A stretch of 64,000 nt of DNA. It comes from Vicinamibacteria bacterium. GTDB taxonomy: Bacteria; Acidobacteriota; Vicinamibacteria; Vicinamibacterales; UBA8438. The stretch spans positions 1-64,000 of the forward strand of contig JAJEFC010000015.1 in assembly GCA_022820675.1 (NCBI GenBank), read 5' to 3'. The position numbers and the translations under genes are program-made. This document shows positions 53,603 through 61,696 of the stretch, piece after piece. How positions within the stretch are numbered: the stretch's first letter is position 1; each line of letters opens with the position of its first letter. The notes beneath the pieces were generated by a model that worked only from the letters and a program-made list of their open reading frames with translations, ran no database searches and was not told the origin of the DNA.

Positions 53603-53630
53603 ACCGTTCGGTCTCCGGTGCTCATCCGTC
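53603..53630 (+). promoter_or_regulatory. Bipartite 28-bp element, copy g
   Basis: ACCGTTCGGT-N10-CATCCGTC on the plus strand, divergent from sigma copy 2 and 74 bp upstream of its ATG, with TTTTTTT at 53588-53594. Read rightward it faces the cupin gene at 54297. Confidence 0.55.
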
Positions 53631-53632
53631 TT

Positions 53633-54296
53633 CAGTAGTTGCACGGGCGGGCGCTTGCCCCAGCCGGGCCGGTTGCCGCTGGGGCGGCACCCCGAACGCA
53701 ACTCCTCCCGGAGCTGACGCGGGGCTTTGGCGCTGGAGGCCGGCGGCGGTCGGCGGTGGACTTCCGGGACCTTCCAAAGGCTCTGGTCCGCTCCGGTGGA
53801 TGCGACGTGACGCGTGCGGGTGTGGCTCGGGCAGCGCCCAAGCCACGAAGTTGACGGCAGGTGCGCGGTGTGCGGGGCGCATCGACGGATCCAGATCGAC
53901 CTGGTGAACTGGCCTGGGCTGACGACCTCGGGCATCGACATGCATTTCGCGGCCCGGACCGACGCCGGACCGCGACGGCTTGCGGCCAGCCTGGGACTCG
54001 ACCTACACGGTCGGCTACGACACGAGGGAGCTGTTGCTGGAGGGCACGAGCTTCACCCTCCACCCGGGAAAGAGCGCCGCCGGAGGCTGAGCCGGGGGGG
54101 CCGAATCCGCTGGCGCGGCGGACATGTCCTACGCAACCGAGACACGGTCGTCCGGTCGTCCTGGGTGGGCGACCGTCACTCGCGGCGTCGAGGAACAGCG
54201 CCCCGAGGCTCGCGACCCCGGGTCCCTCGGGGGGCCGTCCGTGAGTCCAACCACGACGTGGCTCGGTGCCCGGCTCGCCGAGGTTGAGGAGCGGGA
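53633..54296. other. Intergenic with degraded coding traces
   Basis: About 660 bp. Short protein-like runs in changing plus-strand frames (QIDLVNWPGLTTSGIDMHF; RDGLRPAWDSTYTVGYDT) suggest a heavily decayed gene near 53870-54090. From about 54124 the sequence resembles the leader of cupin copy 1 (GCAACCGAG, CGGTCGTCC). Confidence 0.4.
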
Positions 54297-54788
54297 ATGA
54301 GTACGCACATCGTCGGCATCGAAGAGGGGCCTGCGCAAGGACATCGTCGTCGGCGTCGCGGAACAGATGCGCACGCACTTCAATGTCGTGACCAAGCGCT
54401 GAAACCGGTCGTCGTCGATCAGGTGGCGTTGGACTGGGAAGACTGGAAGGCTCCGGCCGGCGCCGACCGGAGCGCGGTACGGTGGAAGCTGCTCGTCAGC
54501 GGTGAGCGCTGCCCGAGCGCGGGGCTCGTCACCGGGGTGGGCGAGGTCGCCCCGGGCGGGGTGCTGCCGCGGCACTACCATGAGCCCGAGGAGACGTACT
54601 ACGTGGTCAGCGGCCGGGGCCACGTCGAGATCGACGGCGTTCGCATGGACGTCGGTCCGGGAACGGCGGTCTTCATTCCCCCAAACGCCAGGCACGCCCT
54701 GTATTGCACCGGCGCCGTGCCGCTGGTTTTCGTCTTCACGTTCGCACGCGATCGCCTCGCGGACGTGGCCTACTACTTCAACGAGTAA
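54297..54788 (+). CDS. Single-domain cupin protein, copy 2
   Basis: 163 residues from the ATG at 54297 (GAGGAG upstream), about 90 percent like copy 1 by eye. Cupin motifs LPRHYHEPEETYYVVSG and PGTAVFIPPNARHAL are intact, with one metal-ligand His changed to Tyr in motif 1 (HHH to HYH). The same caution about the first 33 codons applies. It is followed at 130 bp by the exported protein at 54919, whereas copy 1 is followed by an Ig-domain remnant. Confidence 0.75.
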   Translation: MSTHIVGIEEGPAQGHRRRRRGTDAHALQCRDQALKPVVVDQVALDWEDWKAPAGADRSAVRWKLLVSGERCPSAGLVTGVGEVAPGGVLPRHYHEPEETYYVVSGRGHVEIDGVRMDVGPGTAVFIPPNARHALYCTGAVPLVFVFTFARDRLADVAYYFNE

Positions 54789-54918
54789 CGGCGCGTCGTA
54801 GGCGGGACGGGCGTGGGGAACATATCGCCAAGTGCCGCGAGTCCACCACCCATCGTGTTTCGAGGATAGGTGGACGCCTTCCGATTCCACGCGCAGCGGG
54901 CAGGCCAGGATGTCCTGG

Positions 54919-55938
54919 ATGGAGATGAAAGAAGGGTGGTTCGTGTCCATGTATGCAATCGTCGCCGTGGCCGCCGCGCTCGGCGTGACCATCTCGGCGC
55001 AGGACGTGCCGAGGACGCCTTGGGGCGATCCCGACCTGCAGGGAATCTGGGTCAGCTCGACCCTCACGCCGCTCGAACGCCCGTCCGAGTACCGGGGACG
55101 GGAGTTCCTGACGGAAGAGGAGGTCGCGGCGCTCGAGACCGCGGCGCTCGCCGAGGAGGAACGCCGGCTGAATCGGCCGGCGGAGCGGGCGCCCACGGGG
55201 GGAGATGTCGATTACCGGCCCGACGGCAGCCTGGGCGCCGACGCCTTCTGGTTCGACGAGGGCACCGCCTGGGTGCCGAGCGGGCGCACGTCGCTGATCG
55301 TCGAGCCGCCGGACGGGCGAATCCCCTACACGCCGACGGCGCGCGACGGTGAACGGCCGTACGGGACGGGCCCCTGGGACTCGCACATGGACCTCGACAC
55401 GGGCGAGCGGTGCATCAGTGACGGGTTGTCGCAGATCTGGTTCGGCGACAACCCGAACCACCAGATCTTCCAGACGCCGACCGACGTAGTGATCGTGCAC
55501 GAGATGTACCGGCAGCGTCGGATCATCCCCATCGACGGTCGCCCTCGGACCGGCATCGCGCAGTGGAACGGCGAGGCGAGCGGCCGGTGGGAAGGGAACA
55601 CGCTGGTGGTCGAGAGCCGCCACTTTCCCGATCGGCCGGCCGACCGGTTCCGCCACGTCTGGCGCGCGCCTGCCGCGACTCTCCACGTGGTCGAACGGTT
55701 CACGCGGGTCGACGCCCAGAGGATCGACTACGAGGTGACGATCGCCGATCCGACCCGCTTCACCCGGCCGTGGACCGTCCGCTTCCCGCTGTCCGCGGAC
55801 GCGGCGTCGCAGGGGGTGACGTCGGGGCCCCTCTTTGAGTTCGCCTGCCACGAGGGGAACTACGCGCTCCCGAACGTGCTGCGCGGTGCTCGCGCACAGG
55901 ATGCGACGAGGGCGGCTGTTCGTTCCGACAGGCCGTGA
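54919..55938 (+). CDS. Exported protein of unknown function, PWGDPDLQGIW family, copy 2
   Basis: 339 residues from the ATG at 54919 (AGGA eight bases upstream), the same length as copy 1 at 36252 and closely similar throughout. Signal-like start (SMYAIVAVAAALGVTISAQ), signature VPRTPWGDPDLQGIW, and blocks SGRTSLIVEPPDGRIPYTP, GLSQIWFGDNPNHQIFQTP and LFEFACHEGNYALPNVLRGA. The function is unknown; the FACHEGNY motif near the C terminus has a conserved Cys and His. Intact, while the third copy at 35002 is truncated. Confidence 0.8.
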   Translation: MEMKEGWFVSMYAIVAVAAALGVTISAQDVPRTPWGDPDLQGIWVSSTLTPLERPSEYRGREFLTEEEVAALETAALAEEERRLNRPAERAPTGGDVDYRPDGSLGADAFWFDEGTAWVPSGRTSLIVEPPDGRIPYTPTARDGERPYGTGPWDSHMDLDTGERCISDGLSQIWFGDNPNHQIFQTPTDVVIVHEMYRQRRIIPIDGRPRTGIAQWNGEASGRWEGNTLVVESRHFPDRPADRFRHVWRAPAATLHVVERFTRVDAQRIDYEVTIADPTRFTRPWTVRFPLSADAASQGVTSGPLFEFACHEGNYALPNVLRGARAQDATRAAVRSDRP

Positions 55939-56455
55939 GTGGTAGCTCGCTACCTGGGTAACTCGGGAACGATCTTGGGGTCGGATATGCCGTATTCCGT
56001 TGACCAGGGACCCCGTCAGGGTGATCGAAGCACGGTCGCCTCGACGCGGTGAGCGCGAGATGGCCAGCTCGAAGAAGCCGGCAGAAGGGGCTGGTCAGGC
56101 ACATCTGCTCCGGGGTTCGGCAGTCCGGCGTGAGGAGTGCCGGAATGGCGACGAGCGCGGGCGCGGGCGGTGGCGACGTTGAGGCGGTGCAGGCTGTAGA
56201 GGAACTCCATGCCGCAACGGCGCTTCTTCGGGCGGTCGAGGTGGAAGGTCGGGGTGTCGGGGGCCTACTTGTCCCGGAACTTGTCGACCGTGCCAGGCCG
56301 TCCAGGGTGCCGGCCATCTCCTCGCGCGCCCACAGCCCACGCGGTGCCGACGGCGAGGTTCGCGTCGCCGTCAGCGAGCGCCTCGGCCCCACCTCCGCGT
56401 TGGAGGATCATCCGGGCTCCCGTGTGTAGGTCTTTGCCCGGCGGCCCCAGCACCG
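55939..56455. other. Intergenic, no intact gene
   Basis: About 500 bp. A minus-strand trace around 56040-56290 (APDTPTFHLDRPKKRRCGME, FLYSLHRLNVATARARAR) looks protein-like but is cut by stops and has no recognised family. Confidence 0.35.
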
Positions 56456-56857
56456 GGAGGGAGCGATGCCGTCGAGCGGTTGCTGGCCTCGGGTGATGTT
56501 GCGGCCATCAGCCGACTGTCGGAGGTGGAGGTCGCATCGGCGCTCGCTCGCCGGACGCGCATCGGTGATGTCACGCCCGAAGAGCGCGACGTGGCGCTTG
56601 CGACGCTGGAGCGGGATCTGGCCTCGTTCGTGGTCGTGGAGTTGGTGGCGGACGTCGCATCGCGCGCGCGTACGCTGCTCAACGCGTACTCCCTGCGTGC
56701 ATCCGATGCCATCCAGCTCGCGAGCTGCCATCTCTTGCGGGAGAGGTTGGACCACAACGTGCCGTTCGTGGCGTTCGACGAGCGGCTGGTCGTGGTCGCC
56801 CGCGAGTCGGGCGCCACAGTCCTGGGTGCTGCGGGCCACGGCTTGAAACGCCGATAG
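56456..56857 (+). pseudogene. N-terminally truncated PIN-domain (VapC-like) toxin
   Basis: Reads GGSDAVERLLASGDVAAISR, then SEVEVASALARR, LRASDAIQLASCHLL and FVAFDERLVVVARESG, the last three acidic blocks of PIN ribonucleases. The first strand with the essential first Asp is missing, and no start codon precedes the similarity. No antitoxin gene is nearby. It lies immediately before the integrase relic, a usual place for mobile toxin genes. Confidence 0.65.
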
Positions 56858-56879
56858 CTCGTCCCTCGGGCGTCCGGGT

Positions 56880-57345
56880 GGACTCGGGGCGCGCGGGCGG
56901 GGCGCGGGTCTTGTTCCGGGCCGCGGCCGCCGGCGTGGACGTGGTCGGCGCTCCGCGGGACCTGGTGTCGGTCGACCAGATCGTGCAGGGACTGGGGGCG
57001 GAGACGTTGTCCGTCTCGGCGCGCAACCATCGACGGGATGCGCTGACGAACTTGGTGAAGGTTCTCTACAGGCGGCGCGCCGCGGCCGAGCTGGTGGACC
57101 TCGTCCGGTTCAAGCGTCTGGCTCCGCGGCCACGGTGGCTCGACCGCGCTCACATCGCGGACGTGCTGTCGCAGTTGACGCCGGGGTCCAAAACCGTAGT
57201 ACGCTTAAGGCTGATGCACTGGACGGGCATGCGCCCGTCGCGACGGGGCTTCGCCGGACGGGCTCGGATGTGGCCGACATCCAGGATCTGTACGGGCACA
57301 CGGATCCGCAGACGACGATGATCTACGCGCCACCGCAGTTGCCGA
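56880..57345 (+). pseudogene. Decayed tyrosine recombinase (integrase)
   Basis: An N-terminal core-binding-like stretch (SVSARNHRRDALTNLVKVLY, WLDRAHIADVLSQL) leads to the first catalytic Arg box (RLMHWTGMRPS). After an internal deletion with frame changes, the C-terminal box appears (LRRTGSDVADIQDLYGHTDP, QTTMIYAPPQ). The catalytic middle and Tyr context are incomplete. It ends about 120 bp before an intact tRNA-Arg, the classical position of an island integrase. Confidence 0.7.
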
Positions 57346-57402
57346 AGCCATCCGGCGTTTGGAGCGTGCCGATGTGGCGTCAAAACCCGCGAAGGAGGAG
57401 AT

Positions 57403-57428
57403 TCGGCTGGCAGTACCGGCTGGCAGTA
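57403..57428. repeat. Two tandem 13-mers near the tRNA
   Basis: CGGCTGGCAGTAC occurs twice head to tail. A single copy is found at 20203-20215, about 100 bp inside the opposite end of the proposed island. Confidence 0.6.
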
Positions 57429-57465
57429 CCGACCGAACACCCGTAAGTCGTTGATTCTAAAGCAC

Positions 57466-57542
57466 GCGCCCTTAGCTCAGCTGGATAGAGCGTCTGGCTA
57501 CGAACCAGGAGGCCGCAGGTTCGAATCCTGCAGGGCGCGCCA
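57466..57542 (+). tRNA. tRNA-Arg(ACG)
   Basis: 77 nt with encoded CCA. The 7-bp acceptor stem (GCGCCCT / AGGGCGC), D arm (GCTCAGCTGGATAGAGC), anticodon loop CTACGAA and T arm (GGTTCGAATCC) are all present. It is the probable integration site of the island to its left. Confidence 0.95.
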
Positions 57543-57972
57543 CTTCCTCCCTTCACGACGCCGTCCCGATCCCGAGCGCGGCCGGCCGGGGGCCCGCGGC
57601 GGCTCCGTTCATGGCGCCGACGGGCATCGCCGCCGCCTTCCCTGGCGTCGCGCTCATGCCGAGTCCTGTCGTCTGCCTCATCGCGCGTCTTGTTCTCGGC
57701 ATCCGCCGGACCCGCTGGGCCGTCGTCCGCCGATGCAGCGTATCCATCGTATCCTACGCAGCAGCAGGTCCCCCGGGGCCGAGGTCGGGCCAGGCGGTCG
57801 CGGCGACGGTTCGCTGCCGTCGGCGGGGCGGCTGTCCGGCCGGGCCGGGACGTGCGAGCCCGGCGCTCCGGAACGGGAGCCAGGGCTCCGTCCGGCATCG
57901 GCCGGTCGTTTGAACGCAACGCTCCCCGGCGATAGACTGCCTGCGACAGGATACGACGGCTGGAGGAGAACC
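57543..57972. other. Intergenic, nothing recognised
   Basis: 430 bp between the tRNA and the PQQ dehydrogenase gene. I see no coding frame of protein-like composition and no repeat; the promoter of the dehydrogenase should lie here. Confidence 0.4.
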
Positions 57973-59955
57973 GTGTCACTCAGACGGATGCGTTCGACCC
58001 TCGACTCGTTCATGCTCGCGCTGCTCGTGCTCGCACCGCTCGTGCTCGCGGCCCCCGCCCCGGCGCAGCCGGCCGGCGACCTCGAGTGGCCGACCTACGG
58101 CGGCGACCTCGCGAGCACCCGCTACTCGCCGGCCGACCAGATTACGGCCGACAACTTCGCCGATCTCGAGCTCGCGTGGACGCTGAGCACGGACAACTTC
58201 GGCCCCGAGCCCGAGTACAACCTGCAGTCGACCCCCCTCATGGTCGGCGGGGTGCTGTACACGACGGCGGGCACGCGGCGGGCCGTCGTCGCCGCCGACG
58301 CCGCGACGGGCGAGCTGCTGTGGACGCACCGCCTCGACGAGGGCGAGCGCGGCGCGGCGGCCCCTCGGCGGCTGTCCGGCCGCGGCCTGGCGTACCGCGA
58401 CGACGGCGGGGCGGGCGAGATCTTCTACGTCACGCCGGGCTACCAGCTCATCGGCCTCGACGCCGCGACGGGCCGGCGGCTGCCGAGCTTCGGGACGGAC
58501 GGCATCGTCGACCTGAAGCTGACCCTGGACCAGGACATCGACCCGGTGACGGGCGAGGTGGGGCTGCACGCCGCCCCGATCGTCGCCGGCGACACCATCG
58601 TGGTCGGGGCCGCCCACCTGCCGGGCGGCCGGCCGCGGTCGATGCAGAACGTCAAGGGCCACATCCGCGGCTTCGACGCCCGTACCGGCGAGCGCAAGTG
58701 GATCTTCCACACCGTGCCCGGGGCCGACGAGTTCGGCAACGACACCTGGCTCGGCGACTCGTGGCGTTACACGGGCAACACCGGCGTGTGGGGGCAGATG
58801 ACCGTCGACGCCGAGCTCGGCATCGCCTACTTCGCCACCGAGATGCCCACCAACGACTACTACGGCGGGCACCGGCACGGCGACAACCTGTTCTCGGACA
58901 GCCTCGTGGCCGTCGACCTCGAGACCGGCGAGCGCCTCTGGCACTTCCAGTTCATCCACCACGACGTGTGGGACTGGGACCTGCCGTGCGCGCCCATCCT
59001 GGTCGACATCACCGTGGACGGGCGGGAGATCAAGGCCATCGCCCAGCCCAGCAAGCAGACGTGGCTCTACGTCTTCGACCGCGTCACCGGCGAGCCGGTG
59101 TGGCCCATCGAGGAGCGCCCCGTCGAGGCGTCGAACGTGCCGGGCGAGCTGCTGTCGCTCACCCAGCCGTTCCCGACCAGGCCCGCAGCCTACGACCGGC
59201 AGGGGGTGGGCATCGAAGACCTGATCGACTTCACGCCCGAGCTGCGGGCCGAGGCCGAGCGCATCGTCTCGAACTACCGCATGGGCCCCATCTTCACGCC
59301 GCCGACGGTCTCGGTGCCGGAGGGGCCGTGGGGCACCCTGATGCTGCCGTCGCAGGCGGGGGGCACGAACTGGCCGGGGGCCTCGTACGACCCCGAGACC
59401 GGCATCATGTACCTCTACAGCTACACGCAGGTCGTGTCGCTGGGGCTCGTCAACGACCCCGAGCAGTCGGACATGAACTTCATCCGGGGGCGGGCGCCGG
59501 AGATCTCGGCCGCCGAGGCGTCGCTGACCATCGAGGGCATTCCCATCATCAAGCCGCCGTGGGGCCGCATCACCGCCATCGACCTGAACGAGGGCGAGAT
59601 CCTCTGGCAGGTGCCGCACGGCGAGACGCCCGACAACATCCGGAACCACCCCCGGCTGGAGGGGGTCGACATCCCGCGCACCGGGCGCGTCGGCCGCATC
59701 GGGACGCTGAACACGAAGACTCTCGTCATCGCCGGTGAGGGGGGCATCTTCACCACGCCGTCGGGCGAGCCCGGGGCGATGCTGCGCGCCTACGACAAGA
59801 TGACCGGCGAGGAGGTCGGCGAGGTCTACATGCCGGCGCCCCAGTCGGGGTCGCCGATGACCTACGTGCTCGACGGCGTGCAGTACATCGTGGTCGCCAC
59901 CAGCGGCAGCGGCCAGCCCGGGCGGCTGCTGGCGTACCGGCTGCCGCTGGAGTAG
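57973..59955 (+). CDS. Exported PQQ-dependent dehydrogenase (glucose dehydrogenase-like quinoprotein)
   Basis: 660 residues from a GTG at 57973, with GGAGGA five bases upstream. A signal peptide (FMLALLVLAPLVLAAPAPAQ) precedes propeller blades: WPTYGGDLASTRYSPADQIT at the start, AADAATGELLWTHRL, DLETGERLWHFQFIHHDVWD, and the PQQ-pocket-like THREE-blade region GGTNWPGASYDPETGIMYLY. GPWGRITAIDLN and the closing VATSGSGQPG are typical of membrane-type glucose/quinate dehydrogenase relatives. It lacks the N-terminal membrane domain, so it is periplasmic and needs an external electron acceptor. First gene right of the tRNA. Confidence 0.9.
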   Translation: MSLRRMRSTLDSFMLALLVLAPLVLAAPAPAQPAGDLEWPTYGGDLASTRYSPADQITADNFADLELAWTLSTDNFGPEPEYNLQSTPLMVGGVLYTTAGTRRAVVAADAATGELLWTHRLDEGERGAAAPRRLSGRGLAYRDDGGAGEIFYVTPGYQLIGLDAATGRRLPSFGTDGIVDLKLTLDQDIDPVTGEVGLHAAPIVAGDTIVVGAAHLPGGRPRSMQNVKGHIRGFDARTGERKWIFHTVPGADEFGNDTWLGDSWRYTGNTGVWGQMTVDAELGIAYFATEMPTNDYYGGHRHGDNLFSDSLVAVDLETGERLWHFQFIHHDVWDWDLPCAPILVDITVDGREIKAIAQPSKQTWLYVFDRVTGEPVWPIEERPVEASNVPGELLSLTQPFPTRPAAYDRQGVGIEDLIDFTPELRAEAERIVSNYRMGPIFTPPTVSVPEGPWGTLMLPSQAGGTNWPGASYDPETGIMYLYSYTQVVSLGLVNDPEQSDMNFIRGRAPEISAAEASLTIEGIPIIKPPWGRITAIDLNEGEILWQVPHGETPDNIRNHPRLEGVDIPRTGRVGRIGTLNTKTLVIAGEGGIFTTPSGEPGAMLRAYDKMTGEEVGEVYMPAPQSGSPMTYVLDGVQYIVVATSGSGQPGRLLAYRLPLE

Positions 59956-60228
59956 ACCTGCACCAACGAACGGGCAGACTGCTGCGGGGGTTGGTGGCGG
60001 CAAGCGAAGACGTAACGTGACGATCGGCGGACCGGTGTCCACCCCGCGGAAAGTGGGTGCGAACGCCTCGTGTTCAGCGGATCCGCGTGGCGGCAGGCGA
60101 TGGAACAGCGGGGCGGCAGTTCCGGTCGGGCGGCCTGCGCCGTGAGCGTGAGCGGAGTCCGGCGGCGGCAGCAGTACCGCAAGGGCGATTACAGGGGCTT
60201 GGGCGGCACATCACGAAGGAGCGGCGCC

Positions 60229-61419
60229 ATGACTCGCAACGGCACAGCCATCGACCGCCGGCGGTTTCTGCAGACGGGTGCGCTCGGCCTCGGGGCCGGC
60301 GCGCTCGGCCCGGGCCTGGCCGCGAGCCAGGGCGGCGGCATCGGGTCCGGGAGCGCGGTCGAGCCGGGCAGCGGCCGAGTCCGAATGTCCGGCGACGGCC
60401 TGGGGCTGACGCCGGCCGACCACGGTCGGATCCTCAGCCGGCTGGCCGACGAGGGGCGCATCGCCCGCGACAGCTACTCGAACGGCGGCGTCGTCGCCGA
60501 GCTCGAAGAGCGGTTCGCGGCCCTGCTCGGCAAGGAGCGCGCGGTGTTCATGCCCACCGGCACCCTCGCCAACCACCTCGCGGTGCGGGCCCTCGCGGGC
60601 GGCCGGGGCCGGGCCATCCTGCAGGCCGAGAGCCACCTCTACAACGACTCGGGCGACTGCGTGCAGACGCTGAGCGGCATCACCATCATGCCGCTGGCGC
60701 CGGGTCGGGCCACGTTCACCCTCGAGGAGGTCGAGGAGGTCATCGACCGCACCGCGAGCGGCCGGGTGTCGAGGCCGGTGTCGGTGATCTCCGTCGAGAC
60801 GCCGGTGCGGCGGCGCTTCGGCGAGCGGTTCGACCAGGCCGAGCTCGACCGCATCACCGCGTTCGCGCGCGAGCGCGGCATCGGGCTGCACATGGACGGC
60901 GCCCGGCTCTTCCTGCAGAGCGCCTGCACCGGTGTCGACGTGGCCGAGTACGCGCGCCCGTTCGACACGGTCTACGTCTCGCTCTACAAGTACTTCAACT
61001 CGGCGTCCGGCGCGATCCTGGCCGGCCCGCGGGCCCTGCTCGACGACATGTACCACACCCGCCGCATGTTCGGGGCGGGGCTGCCCGGCGCGTGGCCGTT
61101 CGCGGCGGTGGCCCTGCACCACGTGCCGGGCTTCGTCGGCCGGTTTCGACGGGCGGTCGAGACCTCCGAGGCGTTCATCGAGCGCATCACCCGGCACGAG
61201 GCGTTCGCGGTGGAGCGGATGCCGGCCCCGACCAACCTCTTCCGGCTGCGCGTGTCCGCCGCCGACCCGGCCGGGTTCCGCGCGCGGCTGCGCGAGCACG
61301 GCGTCGATCTGGGAGGCGTCCGACCCGACGGCACCATCCTGGTCGGCGTCAACGAGACCTGGAACCGCGCGACCGCCGAGACCCTGGTAGATCACTTCAC
61401 GTCTTCCCTGGACGCGTAG
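60229..61419 (+). CDS. Tat-exported threonine-aldolase-like PLP enzyme
   Basis: 396 residues from the ATG at 60229 (AAGGAG upstream). A twin-arginine signal (DRRRFLQTGALGLGAGALGP) is unusual for this family, which is normally cytoplasmic. The body is a fold-type I beta-eliminating lyase/threonine aldolase: DSYSNGGVVAELEERFAALL, FMPTGTLANHLAVR, HMDGARLFLQSACTG, and the PLP-lysine region VYVSLYKYFNSASGAILAG. It should cleave or deaminate a beta-hydroxy amino acid, but the location outside the cytoplasm makes the role uncertain. It follows the PQQ dehydrogenase by 273 bp. Confidence 0.85.
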   Translation: MTRNGTAIDRRRFLQTGALGLGAGALGPGLAASQGGGIGSGSAVEPGSGRVRMSGDGLGLTPADHGRILSRLADEGRIARDSYSNGGVVAELEERFAALLGKERAVFMPTGTLANHLAVRALAGGRGRAILQAESHLYNDSGDCVQTLSGITIMPLAPGRATFTLEEVEEVIDRTASGRVSRPVSVISVETPVRRRFGERFDQAELDRITAFARERGIGLHMDGARLFLQSACTGVDVAEYARPFDTVYVSLYKYFNSASGAILAGPRALLDDMYHTRRMFGAGLPGAWPFAAVALHHVPGFVGRFRRAVETSEAFIERITRHEAFAVERMPAPTNLFRLRVSAADPAGFRARLREHGVDLGGVRPDGTILVGVNETWNRATAETLVDHFTSSLDA

Positions 61420-61583
61420 CCCCCGTTGGGGCAGCGCGCGGACGGGCGGGGGCGCCGCCGCGGACGATCGCGGGCCGGGGCCCCCGTACCGTTGAGGCGC
61501 GCCCTGAGCCCGCCAGCCGTCGCCCGCGGCTCCGTTGGCGCTCACCCGCACCGTTCCGCGGCGCGGCCCCAGTCCGTTCAGAA

Positions 61584-61620
61584 ACTCTTAAGGGACTCTT
61601 AAGAAAGCACTTCCGTGCTT
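61584..61620 (+). promoter_or_regulatory. Direct repeat and small hairpin upstream of the TonB receptor
   Basis: ACTCTTAAG occurs at 61584-61592 and 61595-61603 (11-bp period, one helical turn), followed by a hairpin AAGCAC-TTCC-GTGCTT at 61605-61620. The stretch is AT-rich against its surroundings and lies about 80 bp before the GTG start, so an operator or promoter is plausible. Confidence 0.4.
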
Positions 61621-61696
61621 CTCGGGCATAGTGCATCCTCGCGCCGCGGCATCCATGCCGAATCGGCATGCGAGCGGGTCGCGCTGGAGGGACGCC

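Noticed and set aside
30665-53630. The 28-bp elements as ends of an insertion sequence or MITE
   Set aside because: No transposase is found between any pair, orientations are not consistently inverted, target-site duplications are not visible, and the copies keep a fixed position relative to sigma, kinase and effector genes. Not fully excluded.
20058-57542. An intact prophage or conjugative element
   Set aside because: No capsid, terminase, tail, relaxase or type IV secretion genes are seen; only a broken integrase and a tRNA half remain.
57976-60042. A minus-strand open frame of nearly 690 codons
   Set aside because: Antisense to the PQQ dehydrogenase; low-complexity composition and no recognisable domain.
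61605-61620. Terminator of the threonine-aldolase-like gene
   Set aside because: The stem has only six pairs and no following T-run, and lies about 190 bp after the stop; kept only as a possible regulatory site.
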